Shown piece after piece: positions 1-9,772 of a DNA stretch of 64,000 nt. The translations under genes and the position numbers were made by a program. Every line of letters starts with the position of its first letter. Positions within the stretch are counted from its first letter, which is position 1. The DNA is taken from positions 1 through 64,000 of the forward strand of contig JAFLJO010000100.1 in the NCBI GenBank assembly GCA_022712975.1, written 5' to 3'. Source of the stretch: Desulfocapsa sp. Lineage in GTDB: Bacteria; Desulfobacterota; Desulfobulbia; Desulfobulbales; Desulfocapsaceae. The notes beneath the pieces were generated by a model. That model worked only from the letters and a program-made list of their open reading frames with translations, was not told the origin of the DNA and did no database searches.

Positions 1-2
1 CT

Positions 3-1229
3 GAAGACGATGAACTTCTTGCCCTGATGGGGGACGAGATCAACGGTGAGGACGATGAAGATCTTGAAATTGTTCTCGAAGAAGAACAGGGTGGAGATCC
101 CGATGAGCAGGAAATATGCTCAGGGTGTGGAGAGTCATTACATCCTGATTTTCTTGAAACAGTAGGATTTTTACGCTATTGCGCTCTTTGTGCTCCAGAA
201 GAGCTTGCGGATGAAGAAACTGAAGATATCAGTATCATGTTGGAAGAGGAAAAGGAATCCTCCCAGGTACCTTGTTCGGTTTGTGGTGAAAAATTACACC
301 CCGATTTTATGCTGGAAGTTGATTCTAAACTGTACTGTGGAATCTGTCAGCCTGAAATGATCGAAGCTGGGACAGATGATAACATGATTATGGCAGCAGC
401 AGGTGCAGGTACAGCCGCGGTAGTCGGGGTTGCAGCTGCCGGGGAAGGTGAGGGTGAAGATGAAACAGATGCAGAAGCTTCCACGGGCAGCACAGACTTC
501 ACCGTTGGCGAGCTTATCAAAGAAGCGTGGCAGAAAACCAAAGGGGCGAAGGCCTCTATTTGGGGGGCTGTACTCTTTCTCTATGCCGTTATTTTTGGTG
601 TCAGCCTGGGGGGAGTGGTAGCTTTTCCGGAATTCTATAAAGGAGGCGACCCGACAGTTGCCAAATATGTAAATGGCGGTTTACAGCTTATTACATCCTG
701 GCTGTCCATGCTTATGACCGGCGGTATTATGCTTATTGGTGTCCGGCATGTGCTTAAACAGAGGGTAAGTTGGAAGATGGTGTTTGCCGGATTCTCAAAA
801 GTTCTTTCAATAACCATTGCCGTGGTTCTTCAGACCATTCTGATTGGTATTGGTTTTGTTCTTCTTGTTATTCCAGGGGTCTATCTTTCGGTTGGGTATG
901 CACTCACCTTGCCACTTATTCTTGAAAAAGGAATGGGGCCATGGGAAGCACTTGAGACTTCGCGTAAAGCTATTCATAAGAAATGGTGGACAGTGTTTGG
1001 CCTGTATCTGGTGATGATTCTTCTCTTTGTCGTCTCTGTCATTCCGCTTGGTTTGGGACTGATCTGGACTGTTCCCATGTGCTTTGTGCTCATAGGTGTT
1101 CTGTATATACACCTATTTGGATCTGATGGAAATGGAGCAAAAGATCCGGAAGATGAGTTAGCGGATGAGGTTGAAGAAACAGAAGAATCGGAAGAGATTT
1201 CTGAGGAAATCGAACAGAAACATAATTGA
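3..1229 (+). CDS. Membrane protein with tandem CxxC zinc-ribbon/LIM-like modules and acidic linkers; 5' end probably outside the window
   Basis: ORF 27..1229; frame is open and acidic (EDDELLALMGDE) back to the window edge; two CxxCG..LHPDF..YCxxC modules followed by several hydrophobic helices. Confidence 0.65.
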   Translation, partial: EDDELLALMGDEINGEDDEDLEIVLEEEQGGDPDEQEICSGCGESLHPDFLETVGFLRYCALCAPEELADEETEDISIMLEEEKESSQVPCSVCGEKLHPDFMLEVDSKLYCGICQPEMIEAGTDDNMIMAAAGAGTAAVVGVAAAGEGEGEDETDAEASTGSTDFTVGELIKEAWQKTKGAKASIWGAVLFLYAVIFGVSLGGVVAFPEFYKGGDPTVAKYVNGGLQLITSWLSMLMTGGIMLIGVRHVLKQRVSWKMVFAGFSKVLSITIAVVLQTILIGIGFVLLVIPGVYLSVGYALTLPLILEKGMGPWEALETSRKAIHKKWWTVFGLYLVMILLFVVSVIPLGLGLIWTVPMCFVLIGVLYIHLFGSDGNGAKDPEDELADEVEETEESEEISEEIEQKHN

Positions 1230-1259
1230 AGAAAATTCACGTCGCACTCCCGTGGCGGT

Positions 1260-2177
1260 GTGGCGTGTATATTCTTTTTAGAAGAGGCGGCAATACATTT
1301 GTTTAAAGTCCACCTCCTCATGCTTTTTGCTGCAGTCCTTGTTTCCGGTTCTTTTCCGGTTGTGGCTGCCATTAGTAATGATCTTGATCCCATAGTACTT
1401 ACCCTGATTCGTTTTGCCCTTGCCAGTGCCCTTTTTGCCCCATTTATCTGGTTTCGTTATACTCTGGTTGTTTCCTTTGTAGCACTTGTACGTTATTCCC
1501 TGATTTCTGCATCCCTGGTGATTTGTTTCTGGAGTATGTTCCTTGCTCTTCGGTACACCACTGCCCTGAATGTCAGTACAATTTTTACAATTGTTCCCGG
1601 CCTGGCAGGTATTTATGCCATTGTTTTGAACAAGGAACGCTTGGGGCGGGTACGCCTTATTGCCTTGTTTTTAGGAATCATTGGAGCGTTATGGGTACTT
1701 TTCAGGGGTGATGTTGCATTGCTTGCTGAGTTTTCCTGGAACAAAGGAGATCTTATCTTTCTTGTCGGCTGCCTGTTCATGGGACTGTATACTCCCCTGG
1801 TTCGCTTGTTTCACAGAGGAGAATCAATGTTGCAGATGTCCTTCTGGATTATGCTTACCGGTACTTTTTGGCTCTCGCTTCTGGCAGGCCCTAAGCTGCT
1901 AACTGTGTCCTGGCCTGATGTTTCTTTCAAGGTCTGGGTTGCTATTAGCTACCTTGCTGTTTTTTCAACCATCATCACTTTTTTTCTCACTCAGTATGCC
2001 CTTCTTTTTTTAGGACCCACAAGAGTTGCGGCCTACTCCTACCTGTATCCGGGGCTTGTTCTTGTGCTCGAACTGCTTTTTGGCGGCGTATGGCCCGGAA
2101 TTCAAATCCTTCCCGGTATTGTGATTGTATTAGCAGCTATGATTGTTATTCAGCAGATGGAACATCGCGATTCGTAA
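1260..2177 (+). CDS. EamA/DMT-family transporter
   Basis: 305 aa, ten-helix DMT pattern; true start may be somewhat downstream. Confidence 0.75.
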   Translation: MACIFFLEEAAIHLFKVHLLMLFAAVLVSGSFPVVAAISNDLDPIVLTLIRFALASALFAPFIWFRYTLVVSFVALVRYSLISASLVICFWSMFLALRYTTALNVSTIFTIVPGLAGIYAIVLNKERLGRVRLIALFLGIIGALWVLFRGDVALLAEFSWNKGDLIFLVGCLFMGLYTPLVRLFHRGESMLQMSFWIMLTGTFWLSLLAGPKLLTVSWPDVSFKVWVAISYLAVFSTIITFFLTQYALLFLGPTRVAAYSYLYPGLVLVLELLFGGVWPGIQILPGIVIVLAAMIVIQQMEHRDS

Positions 2178-2363
2178 AGAGATCCCCCACCTTGGAGACC
2201 TGTTGTCTCATTGTATTGCTCAATGAGACAACGGTCTAAAGACAATAAATAGGGTGAAGAACTATTTTTCCCTTCCATTTTTGTTTGTCCAGCACATATA
2301 CTTGAAGAGTACAGGCTATTTTGAAAAGTATTTTTCAAAGATGAGTTAATTCGGGGAGACGTT

Positions 2364-4508
2364 ATGTTCAAAAAATTCTTGCCACAAACTGTAAAAGCCA
2401 GATTGTTAAGTTTAATCGGGGGTTCTTTCTCTCTGCTGATCGGTGCTCTTGTCGTATCCACAGCCATTGAACGGAAAAATAGTTTTATCCAGGCTGAAGA
2501 ACTGAAACTCATGGCAAAGTACAATGGAGTACAAAGGGGTTTTGAAGATAAAGCAGAGTTGGCTACTTCCCTGGCTCTGGTTGTTGCTGCCATGCCTGAT
2601 GTGCAAAAGGCATTTGGTTTTCGTAACCGGAGACAGCTTACAGGCCTTACTCTGCCTTTTTTTAAACAAGAGAAAGAACATCTTGCTTTGGCTCAATTCC
2701 AGTTCCATATTGCACCTGCAACCTCATTTCTCAGGCTTCATAAGCCGGAAAAATTTGGTGATGATCTCTCTTCCATTCGTCAAACTGTTATTGAAGTAAA
2801 CAGGACTAAAAAGAATGTTTCCGGTATAGAAAAAGGCCGTGCAGGTCTTGGAATCAGAGGTGTGGTTCCGGTTTTCATGAGAGGTAATCATACGGGATCA
2901 GTTGAGTTCGGTATTAAACTGAATGATAAATTGCTTAATTCTATGAAGGAGGTATTGGATGTTGATATTTCAGTAATTGTCCCTGATGGTCAGAGATTTA
3001 AGTATCTGGCCAAGACTCATTCCCTGAATATCCCTGAGAAAGGCTATCCTAAGCTGAGAATGATTATGGAAGAGGGAAAGGTAAGGATTGAACAGAACCA
3101 TAAGGATGGGAAATATTTATTAACGGTTTACGGTCCTCTGAAGGATTATAGTGGTAAGGCGATTGGTGTGTTGGCCATTCCCCTTGATATAAGTGGAACC
3201 GTAGCGGCTATCCGCACTAATACTTACTGGCTCGCTGGAGTAGGCCTGCTTATTCTCATCGTTACCATGATTACTCTTTCTATCTTGATGAATGCTCTTA
3301 TCAATAGACCCATGAAGGAGCTGATAGAAAAATTCCAACTGGCAGGTCAGGGAGATTTGACCGTTGTGATGGATAGTAAAAATCTTCATTGTATAGATTG
3401 TTCAGTCAGTATGAAGTGTGGGAAAACAGACTGCTCGAGTTATGAAGTAACCGGCAAGTGCTGGGAAAAGAGTGGATCTTTTTCGACGATTGCAGAGTGT
3501 CCTAAAATATTGAATGGAGAATATTCCAGTTGTTGTGAGTGCAAGTTGTACAAAGATTGTGTTCTTGATGAGTTTGCAGAATTGTCCACAACTTTTAATG
3601 CTTTCCTGGCAAATATGCGGCGCATGCTTCTTGAAATACAGGGTAGCACCAGGGAGATGGCTGATTCATCAGCAGAACTTTCTGGTTTGGCAGATGGGAT
3701 GAATACCGGTGCTGAATCTGCCGCCGAACGAACAACTGCCGTGGCCGCAGCAGCAGAAGAGATGAGTGTGAATATGAACTCTGTGGCAGCAGCCAGTGAA
3801 GAGGCATCAACCAATGTTAATATGGTGGCTACAGCAACTGAAGAGATGACTTCAACCATCTCTGAAATCTCACGTAATACTGCTGAGGCAAGCCAGATTG
3901 CCACCACAGCAGTGGAACAGGCCAAAAGTGCTACGGATAAAGTGAGTGTACTGGGTCAGGCTGCCAATGAGGTAAGTAAGGTCACTGAAGTTATAACAGA
4001 TATTTCTGCACAGACAAATCTTCTGGCTTTGAATGCCACAATTGAGGCAGCCAGAGCGGGTGAGGCTGGCAAGGGCTTTGCTGTTGTAGCTAATGAAATC
4101 AAGGAACTGGCTCGTCAGACTTCTGATGCAACTCAGGAAATTAAACAGCAAATTGAAGGGATGCAGAGTTCCACAAATGAAACCGTTTCCGAAATTCAGG
4201 AGATTACTGAAGTTATCAATAAGATGAATGATATTGTTGATACTATCAGTTCTGCCATTGAAGAGCAGGCTGCCACCACCGGTGAAATTGGATCGAATGT
4301 GATGCAGGCGGCCCAGGGGATCGCTGAGGTTAACGAAAATGTAGCTCAGACCACAATGGTGGCCGATGAGATTGCCGGTGACATTACTCAAGTCAGTGCT
4401 GTTACCGAGGAAGTGATTCAAAGCTCGAAACAGGTTCATAACAGCTCTGAGGTGCTCTCCGGGATTGCCAATAAAATTAAGGAACTGGTGGGTAAGTTTA
4501 AAGTGTAA
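2364..4508 (+). CDS. Methyl-accepting chemotaxis protein with HAMP-adjacent Cys-rich insert
   Basis: Two TM helices, periplasmic sensor, C-terminal MCP signalling hairpin ([40 protein letters not shown]); C-rich insert CIDC...KCW...[10 protein letters not shown]. Confidence 0.93.
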   Translation: MFKKFLPQTVKARLLSLIGGSFSLLIGALVVSTAIERKNSFIQAEELKLMAKYNGVQRGFEDKAELATSLALVVAAMPDVQKAFGFRNRRQLTGLTLPFFKQEKEHLALAQFQFHIAPATSFLRLHKPEKFGDDLSSIRQTVIEVNRTKKNVSGIEKGRAGLGIRGVVPVFMRGNHTGSVEFGIKLNDKLLNSMKEVLDVDISVIVPDGQRFKYLAKTHSLNIPEKGYPKLRMIMEEGKVRIEQNHKDGKYLLTVYGPLKDYSGKAIGVLAIPLDISGTVAAIRTNTYWLAGVGLLILIVTMITLSILMNALINRPMKELIEKFQLAGQGDLTVVMDSKNLHCIDCSVSMKCGKTDCSSYEVTGKCWEKSGSFSTIAECPKILNGEYSSCCECKLYKDCVLDEFAELSTTFNAFLANMRRMLLEIQGSTREMADSSAELSGLADGMNTGAESAAERTTAVAAAAEEMSVNMNSVAAASEEASTNVNMVATATEEMTSTISEISRNTAEASQIATTAVEQAKSATDKVSVLGQAANEVSKVTEVITDISAQTNLLALNATIEAARAGEAGKGFAVVANEIKELARQTSDATQEIKQQIEGMQSSTNETVSEIQEITEVINKMNDIVDTISSAIEEQAATTGEIGSNVMQAAQGIAEVNENVAQTTMVADEIAGDITQVSAVTEEVIQSSKQVHNSSEVLSGIANKIKELVGKFKV

Positions 4509-4540
4509 TTTGTTGGCGTTGCATAAAATGTAGATATTTT

Positions 4541-4577
4541 GCCCTGTTTCTCAGTTTGGGAAACAGGGCATTTTTTT
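4541..4577 (+). terminator. Rho-independent terminator after MCP
   Basis: GCCCTGTTTCtcagtttgGGAAACAGGGC followed by ATTTTTTT. Confidence 0.85.
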
Positions 4578-4667
4578 ATGCTTCTGAACGATTGTTTTGC
4601 TAGAATTGACAATGAAGTGTATTTTCTCTTTATGAAGCTGTCTTTGCTAGAAGAACTTGAATAGGTA

Positions 4668-5801
4668 TTGGAAACAGTCGCGCAAGCAGGGAGTGTTGCT
4701 ATGGGAAAACATCTTGTCCTGGCAGGAGCTGGTCATGCCCATATGGTGACCATGGCTAATATCCATGTCTTTTGTGAGCTGGGACATCGGGTGACAGTGA
4801 TAGGCCCCTCGGATTATCACTATTATTCAGGCATGGGGCCAGGGATGCTGGGTGGTGGCTATGAGCCGGATGATATTCGTTTTGCAGTGAAGAAAAACAT
4901 TGAGGATCGGGGAGGAGTCTTTCTTCGGGATTCTGTGGTGGGTGTTGATCCTGCCAGTCAGGAGCTACAATTAGAGTCGGGCGGAAAAATTTCCTATGAT
5001 GTTCTCTCATTCAACACCGGAAGTTATGTCGATTTACCAAAAATTGATATTATTTCCAAACGAATTTATCCTGTTAAACCCATTGAACGTCTCTACCTGG
5101 CCAGGGCTGAAATTGAAAAGCTTGCCCACAGGCAATCCGTTACTGTTGCTGTTGTTGGAGGTGGTCCTGCCGGTACCGAGGTGGCTGGAAATGTTGCAGC
5201 ACTGTTAAGTAAAAGCAGCCATTCCTCCAGGGTTATTTTGTATGCAGGGCGTGCATTACTTACAAAATTTCCTAAGTCCGTACAGAATAAAAGCCGTCAG
5301 ATTCTTACAAAGAGTGGTGTGATTATAAGGGAAAAGGGGCATCTTCTCTCCATTCTGGATAATTGTCTTCATTTTGACTCAGGCTTTGCTGAAAAGGCCG
5401 ATTTTATTATTCTTGCCACAGGCGTCCACCCTTCCCGGTTTTTCCGGGAAGCTGGTTTAAAAACAGGCCCTGAAGGTGGACTGCTTGTGAATAGCAAACT
5501 ACAGTGTCCCGATCATCCGGAAATCTTTGGGGGCGGTGATTGCATCTGGTATGAAGATCAACCCCTTGACAAGGTTGGAGTCTATGCGGTGCGAGAAAAT
5601 CCGGTGCTGTTCCATAACCTGAAGGCCTTTCTGCAGGGTGAGGCGCTTCAGGATTTTGATCCTGGCGGTGACTACCTTCTCATCTTGAATCTTGGCAACG
5701 GGCAGGGAGTTCTGCGTAAAAAGTGGTTCCAGATGTCTGGAAAACCTGCTTTTCTGGTTAAAGATTGGATTGATAGGAAATTTATAAGAACGTTTAAGTG
5801 A
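4668..5801 (+). CDS. FAD/NAD(P)-dependent pyridine nucleotide-disulfide oxidoreductase, NDH-2-like (resembles the N-terminal domain found fused to SelD)
   Basis: LVLAGAGHAHMVTM FAD motif, VAVVGGGPAGTEVAG NAD motif, YHYYSGMGPGMLGGGY. Confidence 0.8.
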   Translation: METVAQAGSVAMGKHLVLAGAGHAHMVTMANIHVFCELGHRVTVIGPSDYHYYSGMGPGMLGGGYEPDDIRFAVKKNIEDRGGVFLRDSVVGVDPASQELQLESGGKISYDVLSFNTGSYVDLPKIDIISKRIYPVKPIERLYLARAEIEKLAHRQSVTVAVVGGGPAGTEVAGNVAALLSKSSHSSRVILYAGRALLTKFPKSVQNKSRQILTKSGVIIREKGHLLSILDNCLHFDSGFAEKADFIILATGVHPSRFFREAGLKTGPEGGLLVNSKLQCPDHPEIFGGGDCIWYEDQPLDKVGVYAVRENPVLFHNLKAFLQGEALQDFDPGGDYLLILNLGNGQGVLRKKWFQMSGKPAFLVKDWIDRKFIRTFK

Positions 5802-5821
5802 AATTCAATAGGAGTAATAAA

Positions 5822-6160
5822 ATGAAAGTAGATTGGATGTATTTCCGTAAAGGTTGAACCTCTTGCACCAAAGCTCAAGGGGCCCTTGAGAAAGCAAATG
5901 TAAAAGTTGATGAAACTGTTGATGCGCGAAAAGAAGTGATCAAGACCGATGGTGCGTGGAATATTTTAAAAGATGCTGTTTCTCTTCATGTGGGAAGAGG
6001 GAAAAAAACGGTTGTTTATACTCCTGATGTTGAATCAAAAGAAGAAATTCTGAAGGTAAGCCTTGGGCGTACCGGAAACTTGCGGGCCCCAACTCTGCGA
6101 GTCGGGGAAAAGATATATATTGGTTATAACGATGACATGTATAAGGAGATATTGGGATGA
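5822..6160 (+). CDS. ArsC/thioredoxin-like selenoprotein (in-frame UGA = Sec at 5855-5857)
   Basis: Translation with UGA read through: MKVDWMYFRKG-U-TSCTKAQGALEKANVKVDETVDARKEVI...; UxxC redox motif; continuous with ORF 5936..6160; hairpin directly downstream of the UGA; ATGA overlap with next gene. Confidence 0.85.
5874..5890 (+). promoter_or_regulatory. Candidate bacterial SECIS hairpin
   Basis: CTCAAGG-GGC-CCTTGAG, about 17 nt after the UGA at 5855-5857. Confidence 0.65.
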
Positions 6161-6978
6161 ATTGGAGAAATTTGTTTGCATCAGATAGTAACATGAGTCC
6201 GGCAGATGTGAAAATCTTCATGGCAGAGCATAACCCTGAAGAATACCAGCTACTCGATGTCAGGCAGCCCAAGGAGTATGAAAAAGAGCATCTTCCCGGT
6301 GCTAAATTAATTCCCGTTAAAGAACTGGCGGATCGGCTGGATGAGTTGGATTCGACTAAGCCAACATTTGTTTACTGACGCTCCGGAGTGCGCAGCAAGG
6401 CTGCTGCCCAGTTGTTACGTAAAGCAGATTTTCAACAAATTTATAATATGAAAGGTGGGATTATCGCCTATGAAGGCGGTAAGGCTGTTGGTGATGAGGC
6501 TTTTGGTATAGAGTATTTTGTCAGTGGAGATTTCAGTGATGTTTTCCGGATGAGCTATGCCATGGAAGAAGGGTTACAGCAACTGTATCTTCTGTTGGCA
6601 GAAATGTGTGATGAACGTGATGTGAAGCATCTTCTTGGGCGACTTGCAAAGTTTGAGGAGGGGCACAAGGCTAAAATGAAAGCTCTGTTCCCTGCGGAAC
6701 TTACTGGTGAACAAGTCAGCTCAGATTCCCTGGAAGGTGGATTTGACAGGCAGCAGCTCCTGAATCATTTTCAATCTCGTAAAGTAACATCGGATGATGT
6801 TATTCAGCTTGGAATGATGCTTGAGACTCAGGCTTTTGATCTCTACAGTCGTCTGGCGGAAAAGGCGGATACCGCTGAAGCGAAAGATTTTTTTCTGTTT
6901 ATGGTTGGTGAAGAAAAACAGCATTTAAAATTTTTGAGTGATGAGTACGACAAAGTGATAGGGGCGGGAACGCAATAA
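6157..6978 (+). CDS. Rhodanese (Sec-containing) - ferritin-like/rubrerythrin fusion selenoprotein (UGA = Sec at 6376-6378)
   Basis: ORFs 6157..6378 and 6388..6978 are in the same frame separated by TGA; ...TFVY-U-RSGVRSKAAAQLL matches the rhodanese CRxGxR active loop with Sec for Cys; C-terminal E..Y/EExxH ferritin-like helices. Confidence 0.87.
6392..6404 (+). promoter_or_regulatory. Candidate bacterial SECIS hairpin
   Basis: GCAGC-AAG-GCTGC stem-loop about 14 nt after the UGA at 6376-6378. Confidence 0.5.
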
Positions 6979-7411
6979 GCTGAGCATATTATGCTGTAAC
7001 TGTTTCGTGTACGTTTCTTGGCCAGTTAAGGTCTTGTATGGTTCATACCCTGTTGAAATAAAGTGTTTTATCTTAAAAATTCATGGTCACCAAAATGTAT
7101 AATGCGAATTTTTGTAAAAATAAATACATGTTGGCTGACCGTGAATACAGGGAATAGTGTGAATATTGTTGGATAAGATTTCGTTAACAACGTCTTAACC
7201 CTGGTGCGAATCTGCCTTGGGTCCTTTTCTTCTTCCTTCGTTTTTTTATACCCTCTTGCTTGAAAACGTTATTTATACTGGCGGGCCAAGGTTTACAGCC
7301 TTTGTCCAAAAGCAATAAAAGAGTACTCTTTGGGAGTGTACTTTTACTGAAAATATCTTGTGCTAAAGAGTGTTGAAAAAAACTTGACTTGCGAAGAATT
7401 ATTATTTACAG

Positions 7412-8092
7412 TTGGAAATCATTATCGAAGGAGGAAGTATGGAACTACGAATGACTAATCAGCGTGAGATGATCCTCAGGGAACTTAAAAAAAGTAAAAA
7501 ACATCTTACAGCCGATGAGCTGTATGAGCGTGTTAAAAAATTTATGCCAAGGATCAGCTTGGCAACGGTGTACAGGAACCTTGAGATTCTGTCTGATGTT
7601 AAAATGATTCGAAAACTGGAGATCAGCGGCAGGCAAAAACGTTTTGACAGTGAGCTTGAGGATCATGATCATATTTACTGTGTACAGTGTCATCGTATTG
7701 AGAACCTTGATCTTGGGGAGACTGGTGTGAATCTGGCTGCTGTGGATATGAAAGGGTATACAGTTACAGGGCGTCGTCTGGAAGTAACCGGAATGTGCCC
7801 TAAATGTCAGAAAAAACAAATGCAAAAAACTCAAAATAAAAACAAAGGAGAGAGCACCATGGCGTGTGGATGTAAAAAAGATACATTAAGTGATGAGCAG
7901 AAACAGATTCTTGAAGCAATGAATAATTGTGATGGGCCTTGTGCTTCAAAAGATATTGCTGCTGCCACCGGGCTTGAGGCCAAGCAGGTGAGTTGCCGGA
8001 TTACCGCACTGAAGAAAAAAGGGTATGTGGAGAGTCCTGTACGTTGTAAGTATGGGATAACCAGTGAAGGAAAGACTGCTCTCAGAGTATGA
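7412..8092 (+). CDS. Fur/PerR-family regulator fused in-frame to a C-terminal winged-helix domain
   Basis: MTNQREMILRELKKSKKHLTADELYERVKK..ISLATVYRNLEIL, CxxC zinc site; second wHTH from internal Met at 7859. Confidence 0.85.
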   Translation: MEIIIEGGSMELRMTNQREMILRELKKSKKHLTADELYERVKKFMPRISLATVYRNLEILSDVKMIRKLEISGRQKRFDSELEDHDHIYCVQCHRIENLDLGETGVNLAAVDMKGYTVTGRRLEVTGMCPKCQKKQMQKTQNKNKGESTMACGCKKDTLSDEQKQILEAMNNCDGPCASKDIAAATGLEAKQVSCRITALKKKGYVESPVRCKYGITSEGKTALRV

Positions 8093-8111
8093 TTGATCGG
8101 AGAATATAACT

Positions 8112-8687
8112 ATGGTCGATATGAAAGGAAGTAAAACTGAAAAGAATATTCTGATTGCTTTTGCAGGTGAGTCTCAGGCGAGAAACCGATACTCCTATTA
8201 TGCAAAAGTGGCCAAGAAGGACGGGTATGTACAGATTGCAGGAATTTTTGAACGTACCGCTGAGCAGGAACGGGCCCATGCGAAAACTTTCCTGAAGTTT
8301 CTTGAAGGTGGTGAGGTTGAAATTACAGCGAAATATCCTGCAATCGCCCCTGGAAGTACCATGGAAAACCTGCAGAACGCAGCAGCGGGTGAAGAACATG
8401 AATATGAAACCATGTATCCTGAATTTGCAGCAATTGCAGAGGAAGAAGGTTTCCCTGTTGTAGCGGCTACCATGCGATCCATTGCTGTTGCTGAAAAGCA
8501 ACATGCTAAGGTGTATCGTACCTTGATTGAAAATATCGAAACAAATGCAGTGTTTGAAAAGAATGAAGAAGTAAATTGGTACTGTTCTAAATGTGGTTTT
8601 ACCCACAAAGGAAGTAAAGCACCCAAAAAGTGTCCCGCTTGTGCACATTCTCAGGCATATTTTGAGATGTTGGCTGAGAACGTATAA
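8112..8687 (+). CDS. Rubrerythrin
   Basis: Ferritin-like EExxH helices plus C-terminal rubredoxin-like CSKCGFTHKGSKAPKKCPACAH. Confidence 0.95.
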   Translation: MVDMKGSKTEKNILIAFAGESQARNRYSYYAKVAKKDGYVQIAGIFERTAEQERAHAKTFLKFLEGGEVEITAKYPAIAPGSTMENLQNAAAGEEHEYETMYPEFAAIAEEEGFPVVAATMRSIAVAEKQHAKVYRTLIENIETNAVFEKNEEVNWYCSKCGFTHKGSKAPKKCPACAHSQAYFEMLAENV

Positions 8688-8732
8688 GTAAGAAAAAATA
8701 AAAACTATACTAAAAAGTAGTGGAGACCTGAC

Positions 8733-9326
8733 ATGAAACCATTAGTAACCAATGAAGCCCCTGACTTTACCGCAATCGCAGTTATGCCTGATAACACCTT
8801 TAATGAGGAGTTTAAGCTCTCCAATTTGCGCGGAAAACATGTTTTGCTGTTTTTTTACCCTTTGGACTTCACCTTTGTTTGTCCTTCTGAGATCCTTGCC
8901 TTTAACTCTGCTGTGGAACAGTTCAAAGAGAAGAATTGTGAGATTGTGGGCATTTCTATTGATTCTCATTTCAGTCATCTTGCCTGGAAAAATACTGCGA
9001 TAAATGATGGCGGTATTGGTCCGATCCAGTTTCCTCTGGTTGCTGATCTGGATAAGTCTATCTCTAAAAAATATGGCGTGTTGCTGGACATTGGGATTGC
9101 CCTTCGTGGTCTATATCTGATTGATAAAGAAGGTGTTATTCGTCATCAGGTAGTTAATGATCTTCCTCTTGGCAGGAGTGTTTCAGAGGCCATGCGTATG
9201 CTCGATGCCATTCAGTTCACAGAGGAGCATGGTGAAGTTTGTCCAGCCAACTGGATTCAAGGTGATGACGCCATGGTTCCGACTGCAGAAGGTGTGGCGA
9301 AATATCTGACTGACCATATGGCTTGA
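8733..9326 (+). CDS. 2-Cys peroxiredoxin (AhpC/TSA)
   Basis: FFYPLDFTFVCPSE and resolving HGEVCPANW. Confidence 0.95.
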   Translation: MKPLVTNEAPDFTAIAVMPDNTFNEEFKLSNLRGKHVLLFFYPLDFTFVCPSEILAFNSAVEQFKEKNCEIVGISIDSHFSHLAWKNTAINDGGIGPIQFPLVADLDKSISKKYGVLLDIGIALRGLYLIDKEGVIRHQVVNDLPLGRSVSEAMRMLDAIQFTEEHGEVCPANWIQGDDAMVPTAEGVAKYLTDHMA

Positions 9327-9402
9327 GAACGTAGACGAAATAACTTGAACACCTTATTTCGTTCTCGTTCCTCAAAGAATTATAGCCAGTAAGGGTTTTT
9401 GA

Positions 9403-9444
9403 GACTCTTCTGGACCACCGGAAACAGGGTGCTCCAGAAGAGTC
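9403..9444 (+). terminator. 12-bp inverted repeat hairpin downstream of peroxiredoxin
   Basis: GACTCTTCTGGA ... TCCAGAAGAGTC perfect arms; no strong U tract. Confidence 0.5.
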
Positions 9445-9475
9445 AGATGAATTCCAGTTCAATAATGAATTGAAC

Positions 9476-9739
9476 ATGACTGAAAAATTAGTCATTTATA
9501 AGTATAATATTTGTGGTAACGTTGGCAGGAATCGTCCACGCAGGAAGCAGTGAGATGAGTTGCTGTGGTGCGCCCATGATCAAAGAACATTATATTGAGT
9601 GGATTGAACTGATTGCAGGTAATTTCTGTTACAAAAAATTCCTAAATCCTTGCGATACACCGGGGGCAGCGTTACAGTGTCTGCAGATTCAGTAGGCGCA
9701 CGGACTCGTTGCAATCTCCATGGGCTTTGGAAGCCTTAA
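9476..9739 (+). pseudogene. Desulfoferrodoxin (superoxide reductase) remnant
   Basis: Three frames give MTEKLVIYKYNICGNV / GIVHAGSSEMSCCGAPM..EHYIEWIELIAGNFCYKKFLNPCDTPGA / TVSADSVGARTRCNLHGLWKP; frameshifts, internal deletion, Cys-to-Tyr change. Confidence 0.85.
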
Positions 9740-9772
9740 TAGCAATACAGATAAATTTAGAGGAGCTGGGAA

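Noticed and set aside
3440-3925. 161-aa antisense ORF and similar antisense ORFs over conserved genes
   Set aside because: Antisense shadows of well-supported CDS (MCP, aconitase, ATPases and others); no independent coding evidence.
5936-6160. 74-aa ORF starting at GTG as an independent protein
   Set aside because: It is the C-terminal part of a selenoprotein beginning at 5822; the upstream in-frame sequence is strongly coding.
9513-9695. 60-aa ORF on the track as a real gene
   Set aside because: Explained as the middle part of a frameshifted desulfoferrodoxin remnant.
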